A DNA stretch of 5,678 nucleotides from Oscillospiraceae bacterium (GTDB taxonomy: Bacteria; Bacillota; Clostridia; Oscillospirales; Acutalibacteraceae), in the NCBI GenBank assembly GCA_031254555.1, contig JAIRUF010000012.1:1-5678 (forward strand), given 5' to 3'. Position 1 is the stretch's first letter. Every line of letters starts with the position of its first letter. The position numbers and the translations under genes are program-made. The notes under the pieces are model-generated. The model did not search any database. It was not told the origin of the DNA and worked only from the letters and a program-made list of their open reading frames with translations. Positions 1 to 5,678 of the stretch are shown one piece after another.

Positions 1-63
1 ACGAGTCTTTACAGTAAAATCAAGTGGAGACTGAGTATAATTTTTAGCATAATAAGGGCTTAA
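1..63 (+). CDS. 3' end of an upstream gene (partial), product unknown
   Basis: The first reading frame is open from the window edge to a TAA at 61-63 and gives 20 residues, ending in IIFSIIRA. The other two forward frames stop within the first 35 bases. The tail is basic and then hydrophobic, as is often seen at the C-terminus of glycosyltransferases and other enzymes of surface-polymer loci, but it is too short to assign a family. The gap to the next start codon is only 23 bases, which suits an operon running into the window from the left. What is seen is only the open frame and the spacing; that it is a real gene end is inferred. Confidence 0.55.
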   Translation, partial: TSLYSKIKWRLSIIFSIIRA

Positions 64-86
64 TACAGGCTCAAAAAGGAGAATTT

Positions 87-857
87 ATGGGAACAAAGAC
101 CACTGCTTGCATAGTTACCCACAACAACATAAAATATATATATAGAACTGTCGCTACTCTTTTGGAGCACACAAAAGGTGTAGATTTCACACTATACATA
201 GTGGACAATGCCTCAACTGACGGGACAATAGAGCTTGTGGAAAAAGAGTTTGGCAATGAAAAAAATCTAAAAATTATAAAAACAGGGCGCAACATAGGGT
301 TTGGCGCGGGACATAATATTGTGCTGGATTTGATCAACTCAGATTATCACTGTGTCGTAAACCCGGACATAGCTATAGATGATGACATTATTTTAAAAAT
401 GGCAGATTATATGGAAGAGAATAGCGACATAGGATTGCTGTCACCCAGGATATGCTTTCCTGACGGCAGGGATCAGATTTTGGGTAAGCGTGATCCAAAA
501 CTGCACTATCTTGTCGGCAGCAGGCTTCGTGATGATGAAGATCCAAACGGGTGGCTTGTAGAATATGCTATGTTGAATGAGGATTATTCAAAGCCGTTTG
601 ACATAGAAAATGCCACCGGCTGCTTTATGTTTTTCAGGACAAAAGCTTTTAAGAGTGTCGGCGGTTTTGATAAAAGATATTTTTTATATTTTGAGGACTG
701 TGATATATCACGGGAAATAAGCAAGACATCAAGGGTGGTTTTTTATCCCGGCGCAGTTGTGTATCATGAGTGGGGAAGAGACAGCAAAAGGAATTTTAAA
801 TTAATGGCGGTGCACATGAAGTCGATGTTAAGTTATTTCTGGAAATGGCGGAGGTGA
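87..857 (+). CDS. Family 2 glycosyltransferase, rhamnosyltransferase (WbbL)-like
   Basis: A cytoplasmic GT-A fold, inverting glycosyltransferase of 256 residues that should move a sugar from a nucleotide donor to a lipid-linked polymer intermediate. The N-terminal nucleotide-binding strand is followed by VDNASTDGT (39-47), the NIGFGAGHN motif (69-77) typical of WbbL/RfbF-like rhamnosyltransferases, and NPD (92-94) in the place of the metal-binding DXD motif. ATGCFMFFR (176-184), GGFDKRYFLYFEDCD (192-206) and a histidine at 227 form the acceptor/catalytic half; the ED pair at 203-204 is the likely catalytic base region. There is no signal peptide or membrane segment; the C-terminus is basic and aromatic (FWKWRR) and may touch the membrane. 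ATG is preceded by AAGGAG at 76-81. The gene lies directly upstream of a TagGH-type exporter. Donor sugar is not determined: rhamnose is suggested only by family resemblance. Confidence 0.88.
   Translation: MGTKTTACIVTHNNIKYIYRTVATLLEHTKGVDFTLYIVDNASTDGTIELVEKEFGNEKNLKIIKTGRNIGFGAGHNIVLDLINSDYHCVVNPDIAIDDDIILKMADYMEENSDIGLLSPRICFPDGRDQILGKRDPKLHYLVGSRLRDDEDPNGWLVEYAMLNEDYSKPFDIENATGCFMFFRTKAFKSVGGFDKRYFLYFEDCDISREISKTSRVVFYPGAVVYHEWGRDSKRNFKLMAVHMKSMLSYFWKWRR
850..857 (+). promoter_or_regulatory. Ribosome binding site of the permease gene, overlapping the upstream stop codon
   Basis: GGAGGTGA is a full match to the anti-Shine-Dalgarno sequence, and its last three bases are the TGA stop of the glycosyltransferase gene. 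Spacing to the ATG at 865 is 7 bases. It fixes the permease start and suggests translational coupling of the two genes. Confidence 0.85.
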
Positions 858-864
858 ACTGCGC

Positions 865-1701
865 ATGTCAAATGAAGTAAAAAAAGTTACGGGCAAGAAG
901 TATTTACAAAACTTTTTAAAGTATAGATTCCTTTTGTCTGAGCTTGTAAAAAAGAACATAAAGCTGCAGTACAGAAACTCGGTTTTGGGAGTCTTTTGGA
1001 CCTTTTTGCAGCCGCTGCTTACAATGCTTGTTTTGGTGCTTGTCTTTGGACAAGTTTTTGGAAGAGATATTGCAAGAGTTTTAAACTACCCGACATATCT
1101 TCTTACAGGACGCCTTATATATGAGTTTTTCACGCAGTCCACCAAAAAAGCTATGCGGTCGATTAGGACTAATGCCACGATAGTAAAAAAAGTATATGTG
1201 CCCAAATATATATATCCGCTGTCGAACATCATATCGACATTTGTTACATTCTTAATTTCGCTTACGGTTTTAGCCTTGGTAATGGGATATTATATGATAT
1301 TTACGGACACGCCCATGCGCCTGACACCATATGTATTCCTATCAGTCGTGCCCATATTTATTTTGCTTATATTGTGTTTGGGCGTAGGGATGCTTATTGC
1401 AACGCTTGAGGTGTTTTTCAGGGATTTTGAATATCTGTACGATGTGTTTTGCACTCTGCTTTTTTATATGACGCCTATCTTTTATGACGTTGAACAGATG
1501 CATCTGTCAGTCCCTGTAAAAATTGTGCTTATGGCAAATCCTCTGTATTCCATTGTCTCGATGTTTAGAAGCTGCGTCCTTTTCGGCGAGATGTGGAACT
1601 GGAATTGGTTTTTCTACGCGTTTGGAATAAGCGTGTTTTTCTTAGCTCTTGGATTTTTGGTGTTTTATAAAAAGCAGGATAAGTTTATACTTCACATATA
1701 G
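865..1701 (+). CDS. tagG: ABC-2 type polysaccharide/teichoic acid exporter, permease subunit (TagG/Wzm family)
   Basis: Membrane subunit (278 residues) of an ABC exporter that flips an undecaprenyl-diphosphate-linked polymer across the cytoplasmic membrane. The cytoplasmic N-terminus carries an amphipathic stretch and the YRNSVLGVFWTFLQP motif (36-50), a hallmark of TagG/Wzm/RfbA permeases. Hydrophobic segments lie at about 43-64, 121-141, 156-179, 190-207 and 247-268. Other family marks are FFRDFEYL (184-191), TPIFY (203-207) and ANPLY (224-228). Length agrees with the usual 260-280 residues. The partner ATPase follows after 27 bases. The TagGH assignment, rather than generic O-antigen Wzm, rests on the TarI and TarJ genes downstream; the permease sequence alone would not separate these. 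Confidence 0.92.
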   Translation: MSNEVKKVTGKKYLQNFLKYRFLLSELVKKNIKLQYRNSVLGVFWTFLQPLLTMLVLVLVFGQVFGRDIARVLNYPTYLLTGRLIYEFFTQSTKKAMRSIRTNATIVKKVYVPKYIYPLSNIISTFVTFLISLTVLALVMGYYMIFTDTPMRLTPYVFLSVVPIFILLILCLGVGMLIATLEVFFRDFEYLYDVFCTLLFYMTPIFYDVEQMHLSVPVKIVLMANPLYSIVSMFRSCVLFGEMWNWNWFFYAFGISVFFLALGFLVFYKKQDKFILHI

Positions 1702-1714
1702 TAAGGATACAGTT

Positions 1715-1720
1715 GGGAGG
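1715..1720 (+). promoter_or_regulatory. Ribosome binding site deciding a TTG start
   Basis: GGGAGG stands 8 bases before TTG at 1729-1731. An in-frame TAA at 1702-1704 closes the frame upstream, and the next in-frame ATG lies after the conserved first strand VIAVENV, so this site points to TTG as the true start of the ATPase gene. Confidence 0.8.
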
Positions 1721-1728
1721 TTTTTGTA

Positions 1729-2469
1729 TTGGGAAAACCCGTTATTGCGGTAGAAAACGTCGGTATGATGTTTAATCTCAACAACGAAAAAATAGATAAT
1801 TTAAAGGAATATGTAATCAAATTTTTCAAGGGAAAGCTGCACTACAATGAGTTTTGGGCGTTAAAGGACATAAACTTTACGGTAGATAAGGGTGACAGGC
1901 TTGCAATAATGGGGCTTAACGGAGCGGGTAAGAGCACGCTTTTAAAAGTGGTCGCAGGAGTTATGAAACCAACTCAAGGCGTTTTAAAGGTAGATGGAAT
2001 AATAGCTCCGTTAATTGAGCTTGGCGCGGGGTTTGATCCCAATTACACTGGGGCGGAGAACATATATCTATACGGCGCTACAATGGGATATTCAAGAAAG
2101 TTTTTGCGCTCAAAGCATGACGAAATAGTCAGTTTTTCTGAGCTTGAGGAATTTATTGACGTGCCTGTAAAAAATTACTCATCCGGAATGAGAGCGCGTC
2201 TGGGGTTTGCGATTGCAACGGCGGTAAGTCCAGAGGTTTTGATACTTGATGAAGTTTTATCTGTAGGGGACGCCAAGTTTAAAAAGAAGAGTGAAGGCAA
2301 GCTGAGATCAATGATAGATACGGGCATAACGGTACTTTTTGTATCTCATAATACGGATCAGATTAAAAAAATCTGCAATAAGGCAATAATACTTGAAAAG
2401 GGCAGAATAATAAAAAGCGGTGATGCGTGTGAAGTTTGCGACGAATATATAGAGATGACAAAAAAGTAG
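1729..2469 (+). CDS. tagH: ABC-type polysaccharide/teichoic acid exporter, ATP-binding subunit (TagH/Wzt family)
   Basis: Cytoplasmic ATPase (246 residues) that powers the permease encoded just upstream. The N-terminus has the long insertion before the Walker A loop seen in TagH/Wzt/RfbB proteins (NLKEYVIKFFKGK, 24-36, then FWALKDINF). Nucleotide-binding motifs are complete: Walker A GLNGAGKST (62-70), a Q-loop-region segment LIELGAGFDPNYTGAENI (95-112), signature YSSGM (150-154), Walker B LILDE (171-175), D-loop region SVGD (178-181) and H-loop histidine 207. The protein ends right after the nucleotide-binding domain. It therefore lacks both the glycan-binding C-terminal domain of long Wzt proteins and the extra domain of the long Bacillus subtilis TagH, and resembles the short staphylococcal type. 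Translation starts at TTG. The stop codon overlaps the ribosome binding site of tarI. Confidence 0.93.
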   Translation: MGKPVIAVENVGMMFNLNNEKIDNLKEYVIKFFKGKLHYNEFWALKDINFTVDKGDRLAIMGLNGAGKSTLLKVVAGVMKPTQGVLKVDGIIAPLIELGAGFDPNYTGAENIYLYGATMGYSRKFLRSKHDEIVSFSELEEFIDVPVKNYSSGMRARLGFAIATAVSPEVLILDEVLSVGDAKFKKKSEGKLRSMIDTGITVLFVSHNTDQIKKICNKAIILEKGRIIKSGDACEVCDEYIEMTKK

Positions 2470-2473
2470 GAGG
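2468..2473 (+). promoter_or_regulatory. Ribosome binding site deciding the tarI start
   Basis: AGGAGG begins inside the TAG stop of the ATPase gene (2467-2469) and lies 7 bases before the ATG at 2481. The frame stays open back to an ATG at 2436, but that start lies inside the upstream gene and would add 15 residues ahead of the conserved first strand; the 2481 start gives the family's usual N-terminus. Confidence 0.85.
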
Positions 2474-2480
2474 TATCTTT

Positions 2481-3197
2481 ATGGTTTTTGCAGTTGTATT
2501 GGCTGGAGGAGTAGGCAGCAGAATGGGCAATTCTGATACTCCAAAGCAGTTTTTAAAATTGGGTAAAAGCCCTATAATAGTCCATACGGTAGAAAAGTTT
2601 TATATTAATCCCAAATTTGAAAAAGTAATAATTTTGTGTCCGGAAAAATGGGTTTCTCATACGGACAATCTGTTGAGAAAGTCAATGGGAGACACAGACA
2701 GGATAGCAGTAATAAACGGCGGAGTAACGCGTAACGACACACTTTATAACGCCTTAAATTACATCGATGAAAATTACGGAATAAACGACGACACCATAAT
2801 TGTCACACACGATGCGGTCCGTCCGTTTGTGACGCACAGGATCATTGATGAAAATATAGAAGCGGCTCAAAAATACGGTGCCTGTGATACGGTTATCCCC
2901 GCAACGGACACAATAGTCCACAGCACAAACGGTGAGATAATAGCCTCTGTTCCCAACAGGTCAGAACTGTTTCAAGGGCAAACACCGCAGTCGTTTAACG
3001 CTAAAAAGCTAAAGGAACTTTATGAGAGACTCACACAGGAAGAAAAGGATGTCATGACGGACGCGTGCAAGATTTTTTCAATAAAAGGTGAAGACGTGCA
3101 TCTTGTAGACGGAGAGGTGTTTAATATTAAAATAACCTATCCGTTTGATTTGAGGGTAGCTCAGACGATGATAGAAGGGACCATGGCGGATGATTAG
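2481..3197 (+). CDS. tarI: D-ribitol-5-phosphate cytidylyltransferase (TarI)
   Basis: Makes CDP-ribitol from CTP and ribitol 5-phosphate, the activated donor for ribitol-phosphate teichoic acids. The 238-residue product belongs to the IspD/TarI cytidylyltransferases. Visible marks are the CTP-binding loop LAGGVGSRMG (7-16) with PKQF (21-24), HDAVRPF (110-116), ATDTIV (141-146), the QGQTPQSF segment (165-172), TDACKI (193-198) and NIKITYPFDL (215-224). TarI rather than IspD is supported by close resemblance along its length to TarI of Staphylococcus aureus as I recall it, including the ADD ending, and by the overlapping tarJ. One oddity is a tyrosine at 220 where family members usually have threonine (NIKxTTP). 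The start at 2481 is chosen on its AGGAGG site. It overlaps tarJ by 8 bases, so the two are probably translated in a coupled way. Confidence 0.92.
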   Translation: MVFAVVLAGGVGSRMGNSDTPKQFLKLGKSPIIVHTVEKFYINPKFEKVIILCPEKWVSHTDNLLRKSMGDTDRIAVINGGVTRNDTLYNALNYIDENYGINDDTIIVTHDAVRPFVTHRIIDENIEAAQKYGACDTVIPATDTIVHSTNGEIIASVPNRSELFQGQTPQSFNAKKLKELYERLTQEEKDVMTDACKIFSIKGEDVHLVDGEVFNIKITYPFDLRVAQTMIEGTMADD

Positions 3198-4215
3198 TGC
3201 AGTATATCAGCTTACCGCTCCCAGGCTTATAGAGACAACCTATAAGGAGCTTGATATATCAAAGCCGGAGGTTTTGATAAGACCTTCGTACATGGCGATA
3301 TGCAAGGCTGATCAACGCTATTATCAGGGGACGCGTTCACAGTCCGTGCTTAAAAGTAAACTTCCCATGGCCCTTATACATGAATGTATGGCCACGGTGA
3401 TATTTGACCCCAAGGGGGTATTTCTGCCGGGGCAAAAGGTAATAGCAATACCCAACACCCCAACAGGGGAAGATGATGTAATAGCGGAAAACTACCGCGC
3501 GTCAAGCTATTTTAGATCAAGCGGATATGATGGCTTTTTGCAGGATTATATTATGATGCCGCATGACCGCCTTGTCAAAATAAGCGATGATATATCGCCG
3601 GAAGTTGCGGCGTTTACAGAATTGTGCAGTGTCAGTATGCACGTGATGCGCCGCTTTGCTTTAATAGCACATAAAAGGATTGATTCTATAGGCGTGTGGG
3701 GCGACGGTAGCCTGGGCTTTATAATGGCTGTGTTTTTAAAGTATATTTATCCGCACTCAAAGCTGTTTGTATTTGGGGTAGGGCAAGACAAGCTTTCCTA
3801 CTTTACATTTGCCGACGAGACATATGACATATCGGATATTCCAAAAGACCTGCAAATAGATCATGGCTTTGAATGTGTGGGAGGAACTGGTGCCAGGGGT
3901 GCTATAAATCAAATAATAGATCATATAAATCCGGAGGGTACAATAGCGCTTACCGGCGTGTCTGAGAATTTTGTGGATATAAATACAAGGATGATACTTG
4001 AAAAAGGAATCAGGCTTTTTGGCAGCAGCAGGAGCGGCAGGGATGATTTTGAAAAAACAGTGGAGTTTTATAATGAGTATCCCAAGGCTGTTAGGTACTT
4101 AGAAAATCTTGTTGGAGATGTTGTAACGGTCAGGACCATTAATGATATACACAGGTCGTTTGATTTGGATGTCAACAGAAGAATTGGCAAAACCATATTA
4201 AAGTGGGAAAAATAA
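3190..4215 (+). CDS. tarJ: Ribulose-5-phosphate reductase (TarJ), zinc-dependent alcohol dehydrogenase family
   Basis: Reduces D-ribulose 5-phosphate to D-ribitol 5-phosphate with NADPH, supplying TarI; in known systems the two enzymes act as a pair. The 341-residue product is a medium-chain dehydrogenase. Candidate zinc ligands are C38 (AICKADQRYY), H64-E65 (LIHEC) and E144 (TELCSVS). The family-specific block PNTPTGEDDVIAENY (88-102) followed by SSYFRSSGYDGF sits where ordinary alcohol dehydrogenases carry a four-cysteine structural zinc lobe, which is absent here. The Rossmann dinucleotide loop is GVWGDGSLG (168-176), and GFECVGG (226-232) and GSSRSG (278-283) are conserved in TarJ. The N-terminus MISAVYQL matches known TarJ starts and supports this ATG, which has AAGGGA about 9 bases upstream and overlaps the end of tarI in ATGATTAG. 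Confidence 0.94.
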   Translation: MISAVYQLTAPRLIETTYKELDISKPEVLIRPSYMAICKADQRYYQGTRSQSVLKSKLPMALIHECMATVIFDPKGVFLPGQKVIAIPNTPTGEDDVIAENYRASSYFRSSGYDGFLQDYIMMPHDRLVKISDDISPEVAAFTELCSVSMHVMRRFALIAHKRIDSIGVWGDGSLGFIMAVFLKYIYPHSKLFVFGVGQDKLSYFTFADETYDISDIPKDLQIDHGFECVGGTGARGAINQIIDHINPEGTIALTGVSENFVDINTRMILEKGIRLFGSSRSGRDDFEKTVEFYNEYPKAVRYLENLVGDVVTVRTINDIHRSFDLDVNRRIGKTILKWEK

Positions 4216-4219
4216 GTCT

Positions 4220-5347
4220 ATGAAAAGTTTTTTCTTCAGGGTTTACGCCTGCATTTTTAGTGTTTTTAAACTACTGGGAATAAAAGAGGACAGCGTTGTG
4301 TTTATATCAGTACACAACGCTTCTTTCAGTGACAGCTTTGGCAGTATAGAATATCAGGCAAATTTACGTCTCTTTTCAATATATAAATTGAACAGAACCG
4401 ACTTAAATTTAAGTTATAAAAGCTTTGTCGGTTTTATAAAATCCGCGCTTAGGGCAACAAGCTTTTTTACCAAAGGAGCTTACAGACTAGCCAGGGCAAA
4501 ATATGTGTTTTTAAATGATAACTTTATGCCATTGGCTTTTGTAAGCTTCAACAGGAATACGGTGGTAACTCAACTTTGGCATGGGCAGGGAGCGTTTAAA
4601 AAGTTTGGGCATGATATAGCTCAGACGGCAAAGATAAGGCGGATGGAAAAAGCGGTAAATGAAAAACTCAGCTATGTGATATGCTCGTCTGAGAGTGTTG
4701 CGCCGATTTATGCAAGCGCGTTTAACATGCCTAAAAACAGAGTTTTGCCGCTGGGCAGTCCGCATGCCGATTATTTTTTTAACATGCAAGACGCAGATGG
4801 AATAAGGCAAAGATTTGATACACACTACAAAAACTGTATAGGGAAAAAATTAGCGTTATATGCTCCGACATTCAGGGATGAAATGCATCTTGATCAAAAA
4901 CTTCTCACCAATATTGATGTACACAGAATAAAAAAAGCTCTGGGGGAAGAATATGAACTTCTTATACGTCTGCATCCACAGATAAGGCGATCGGACATTA
5001 AAATAGACAGAGCTGTTGATGTATCAGATTATGATAGCGTAAATGAACTGTGCCTGCTCTGCGATCTGCTTATAACAGACTATTCATCAATTTGCATGGA
5101 ATTTTCTATCCAGAACAAACCCATGGTTTTTTATGCTTTTGACTTGGAAGACTATGAATCGAAACGAAGTTTTTATTTCGAATATGAAAACTATGTGCCC
5201 GGAAAAATAGCCAAAACCTTAGATGAGCTTGAGCAAGCACTGAGAAACAAAGATTTTGAAGAATGGAAAAATGAAGAATTCAAAAAGATCAACTTCAGAT
5301 TTCTTGACAACTGCTCGGGTGAAAGGATAGCTAAATTTATATTCTAG
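4220..5347 (+). CDS. CDP-glycerol/CDP-ribitol polyol-phosphate transferase (TagB/TarB/TarF/TarL superfamily)
   Basis: Transfers glycerol phosphate or ribitol phosphate from the CDP-activated form to a lipid-linked acceptor, at the inner face of the membrane. The 375-residue product shows the family motifs: QLWHGQGAFKKFG (118-130) with catalytic-type H121, LYAPTFRD (213-220), RLHPQ (250-254), and the CDP-binding segment with LLITDYSS (283-290) and EF (294-295), then PMVFYAFDLEDYE (301-313). An N-terminal hydrophobic, basic stretch (1-20) could bind the membrane. The GAFKKFG form of the first motif and the length near 370-380 fit TagB/TarB-like primases better than long polymerases such as TagF or TarL, but this is a judgement from memory of the family. 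With tarIJ next to it, CDP-ribitol is a likely donor, though CDP-glycerol cannot be excluded. The start follows tarJ by 4 bases and lacks a good Shine-Dalgarno site (only GGGA at 4205-4208), so expression may depend on re-initiation after tarJ. Confidence 0.87.
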   Translation: MKSFFFRVYACIFSVFKLLGIKEDSVVFISVHNASFSDSFGSIEYQANLRLFSIYKLNRTDLNLSYKSFVGFIKSALRATSFFTKGAYRLARAKYVFLNDNFMPLAFVSFNRNTVVTQLWHGQGAFKKFGHDIAQTAKIRRMEKAVNEKLSYVICSSESVAPIYASAFNMPKNRVLPLGSPHADYFFNMQDADGIRQRFDTHYKNCIGKKLALYAPTFRDEMHLDQKLLTNIDVHRIKKALGEEYELLIRLHPQIRRSDIKIDRAVDVSDYDSVNELCLLCDLLITDYSSICMEFSIQNKPMVFYAFDLEDYESKRSFYFEYENYVPGKIAKTLDELEQALRNKDFEEWKNEEFKKINFRFLDNCSGERIAKFIF

Positions 5348-5411
5348 TTGTTATGTCAGCGTGTAAAATGCTGATATTAAGTGTATGGCTGTTTGCTAAT
5401 GTCCGTGTGTT

Positions 5412-5475
5412 AAGGGAAACTTACCGTGCTCAATTTGCTTGATTTAGCTGGAGCAGACGGAGGTAGCATTTCCTT
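5412..5475. other. Imperfect hairpin in the gap after the operon, possible weak terminator or repeat remnant
   Basis: Pairing can be drawn between 5412-5418 and 5469-5475 (AAGGGAA with TTTCCTT, one G-U pair), 5421-5425 and 5462-5466 (one G-U pair), 5426-5427 and 5457-5458, and 5428-5431 and 5451-5454, leaving a loop of 19 bases and two bulges. A run of five T (5480-5484) follows after four other bases. It could end the teichoic acid transcript, or be the remains of a small palindromic repeat. The stem is broken and the T run is displaced, so either role is tentative. Confidence 0.3.
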
Positions 5476-5493
5476 ATAATTTTTCAAACGCTA

Positions 5494-5523
5494 TTGACAA
5501 ATATTTAAACTTGAGTGTATAAT
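5494..5523 (+). promoter_or_regulatory. Sigma-A type promoter of the tRNA-Gln gene
   Basis: A perfect -35 box TTGACA (5494-5499) and a perfect -10 box TATAAT (5518-5523) are separated by 18 bases in AT-rich DNA. Transcription should begin near 5530, leaving a leader of about eight bases before the tRNA. The match to consensus is what one expects for a strongly expressed stable RNA and separates this gene from the operon to its left. Confidence 0.88.
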
Positions 5524-5537
5524 ACCTCTTGCATTAA

Positions 5538-5611
5538 TGCGGAATTGTGTAATGGTAGCACGGCAGACTCTGACTCTGTTTGTCTGGGTTCAAATCCTAG
5601 TTCCGCAGCCA
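5538..5611 (+). tRNA. tRNA-Gln, anticodon CTG
   Basis: A complete cloverleaf of 74 bases including an encoded CCA (5609-5611). The acceptor stem TGCGGAA/TTCCGCA pairs perfectly over 7 bases (5538-5544 with 5601-5607). The D stem is GTGT/GCAC, closed by a G-U pair, around the loop AATGGTA. The anticodon stem is GCAGA (5563-5567) with TCTGT (5575-5579), and the loop CTCTGAC places anticodon CTG at 5570-5572, reading glutamine codon CAG. The variable loop is 4 bases, and the T arm is CTGGG/CCTAG around TTCAAAT. G73 is the discriminator. The weak U1-A72 pair is a known identity feature of glutamine tRNAs. No intron or mismatch is present. Confidence 0.97.
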
Positions 5612-5614
5612 AAG

Positions 5615-5666
5615 AAACAAAGTCTCAAAAGCCTTGATTTTTAGGCCTTATTGAGACTTTGTTTTT
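5615..5666 (+). terminator. Intrinsic terminator of the tRNA-Gln gene
   Basis: A perfect 14-base inverted repeat (5615-5628 with 5651-5664, core CAAAGTCTCAA/TTGAGACTTTG) encloses a shorter inner stem GCCT/AGGC (5631-5634 with 5643-5646), with an 8-base loop. The right arm runs into five T (5662-5666). It begins three bases after the tRNA CCA. Because the left arm is also A-rich, the structure may act on the opposite strand too. Confidence 0.88.
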
Positions 5667-5678
5667 ATATTTTACGTT

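Noticed and set aside
8..41. TTTACA (8-13) and TATAAT (36-41) as an operon promoter at the left end
   Set aside because: The spacing is 22 bases, too long for a sigma-A promoter, and the boxes lie within an open frame that appears to be the end of an upstream gene.
71..337. Open frame of 88 codons on the minus strand
   Set aside because: It lies antisense to the start of the glycosyltransferase, whose motifs are clear, and shows no recognisable domain; it is a shadow frame.
2436..2480. A longer tarI starting at ATG 2436
   Set aside because: It would overlap the ATPase gene by 34 bases without a good ribosome binding site, and adds residues before the conserved first strand; the ATG at 2481 with AGGAGG is better.
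4511..4825. Open frame of 104 codons on the minus strand
   Set aside because: It lies fully antisense to the phosphotransferase, including its WHGQG motif region, and looks like no known family.
5353..5377. Short hairpin (ATGTCAGC with GCTGATAT) just after the last operon gene, as a terminator
   Set aside because: The stem has only 8 pairs including a G-U pair, and no T run follows it, so termination is not supported.
5353..5442. A 29-codon forward ORF starting with ATG in the gap after the operon
   Set aside because: There is no Shine-Dalgarno site before it, no recognisable sequence, and its end overlaps the imperfect hairpin; chance is the simpler explanation.
5538..5611. The tRNA-Gln gene as the insertion point of a mobile island carrying the teichoic acid genes
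   Set aside because: The cluster lies on the 5' side of the tRNA, whereas islands usually insert at the 3' end. There is no integrase and no visible direct repeat of the tRNA end in the window.

Overview
The window is AT-rich and reads like a low-GC Gram-positive bacterium, most likely a member of the Clostridia. The evidence is heavy use of ATA, AGA and AGG codons, strong Shine-Dalgarno sites, a TTG start, a near-consensus sigma-A promoter, and a set of wall teichoic acid genes typical of Firmicutes. Genus or species cannot be fixed from the sequence.

Positions 1-5347 are one tightly packed, rightward gene cluster for a phosphate-containing cell-surface glycopolymer of the wall teichoic acid type. 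In order it holds: the last 20 codons of an upstream gene (1-63); a family 2 glycosyltransferase (87-857); the two halves of a TagGH/Wzm-Wzt type ABC exporter (permease 865-1701, ATPase 1729-2469); the CDP-ribitol pair TarI (2481-3197) and TarJ (3190-4215); and a CDP-glycerol/CDP-ribitol phosphotransferase of the TagB/TarB/TarF/TarL superfamily (4220-5347). Gaps between genes run from an 8-base overlap to 27 bases, and no internal promoter or terminator is evident, so this is almost certainly one operon that starts upstream of the window.

The genes fit together as a pathway. TarJ reduces ribulose 5-phosphate to ribitol 5-phosphate. TarI activates it to CDP-ribitol. The phosphotransferase adds polyol phosphate from a CDP-polyol to a lipid-linked acceptor, and the glycosyltransferase adds sugar. 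TagGH moves the undecaprenyl-linked polymer across the membrane. The enzymes that begin the linkage unit (TagO and TagA types) and a clear long-chain polymerase are not in the window, so the polymer structure cannot be deduced.

Positions 5348-5493 hold no convincing gene, only a weak imperfect hairpin. Positions 5494-5666 are a compact independent unit: a promoter, a tRNA-Gln gene with anticodon CTG and encoded CCA, and an intrinsic terminator. I see no CRISPR array, insertion sequence, phage gene or clearly novel system. The points worth a second look are the make-up of the teichoic acid operon, an altered conserved motif in TarI, the translational junctions, and the hairpin.
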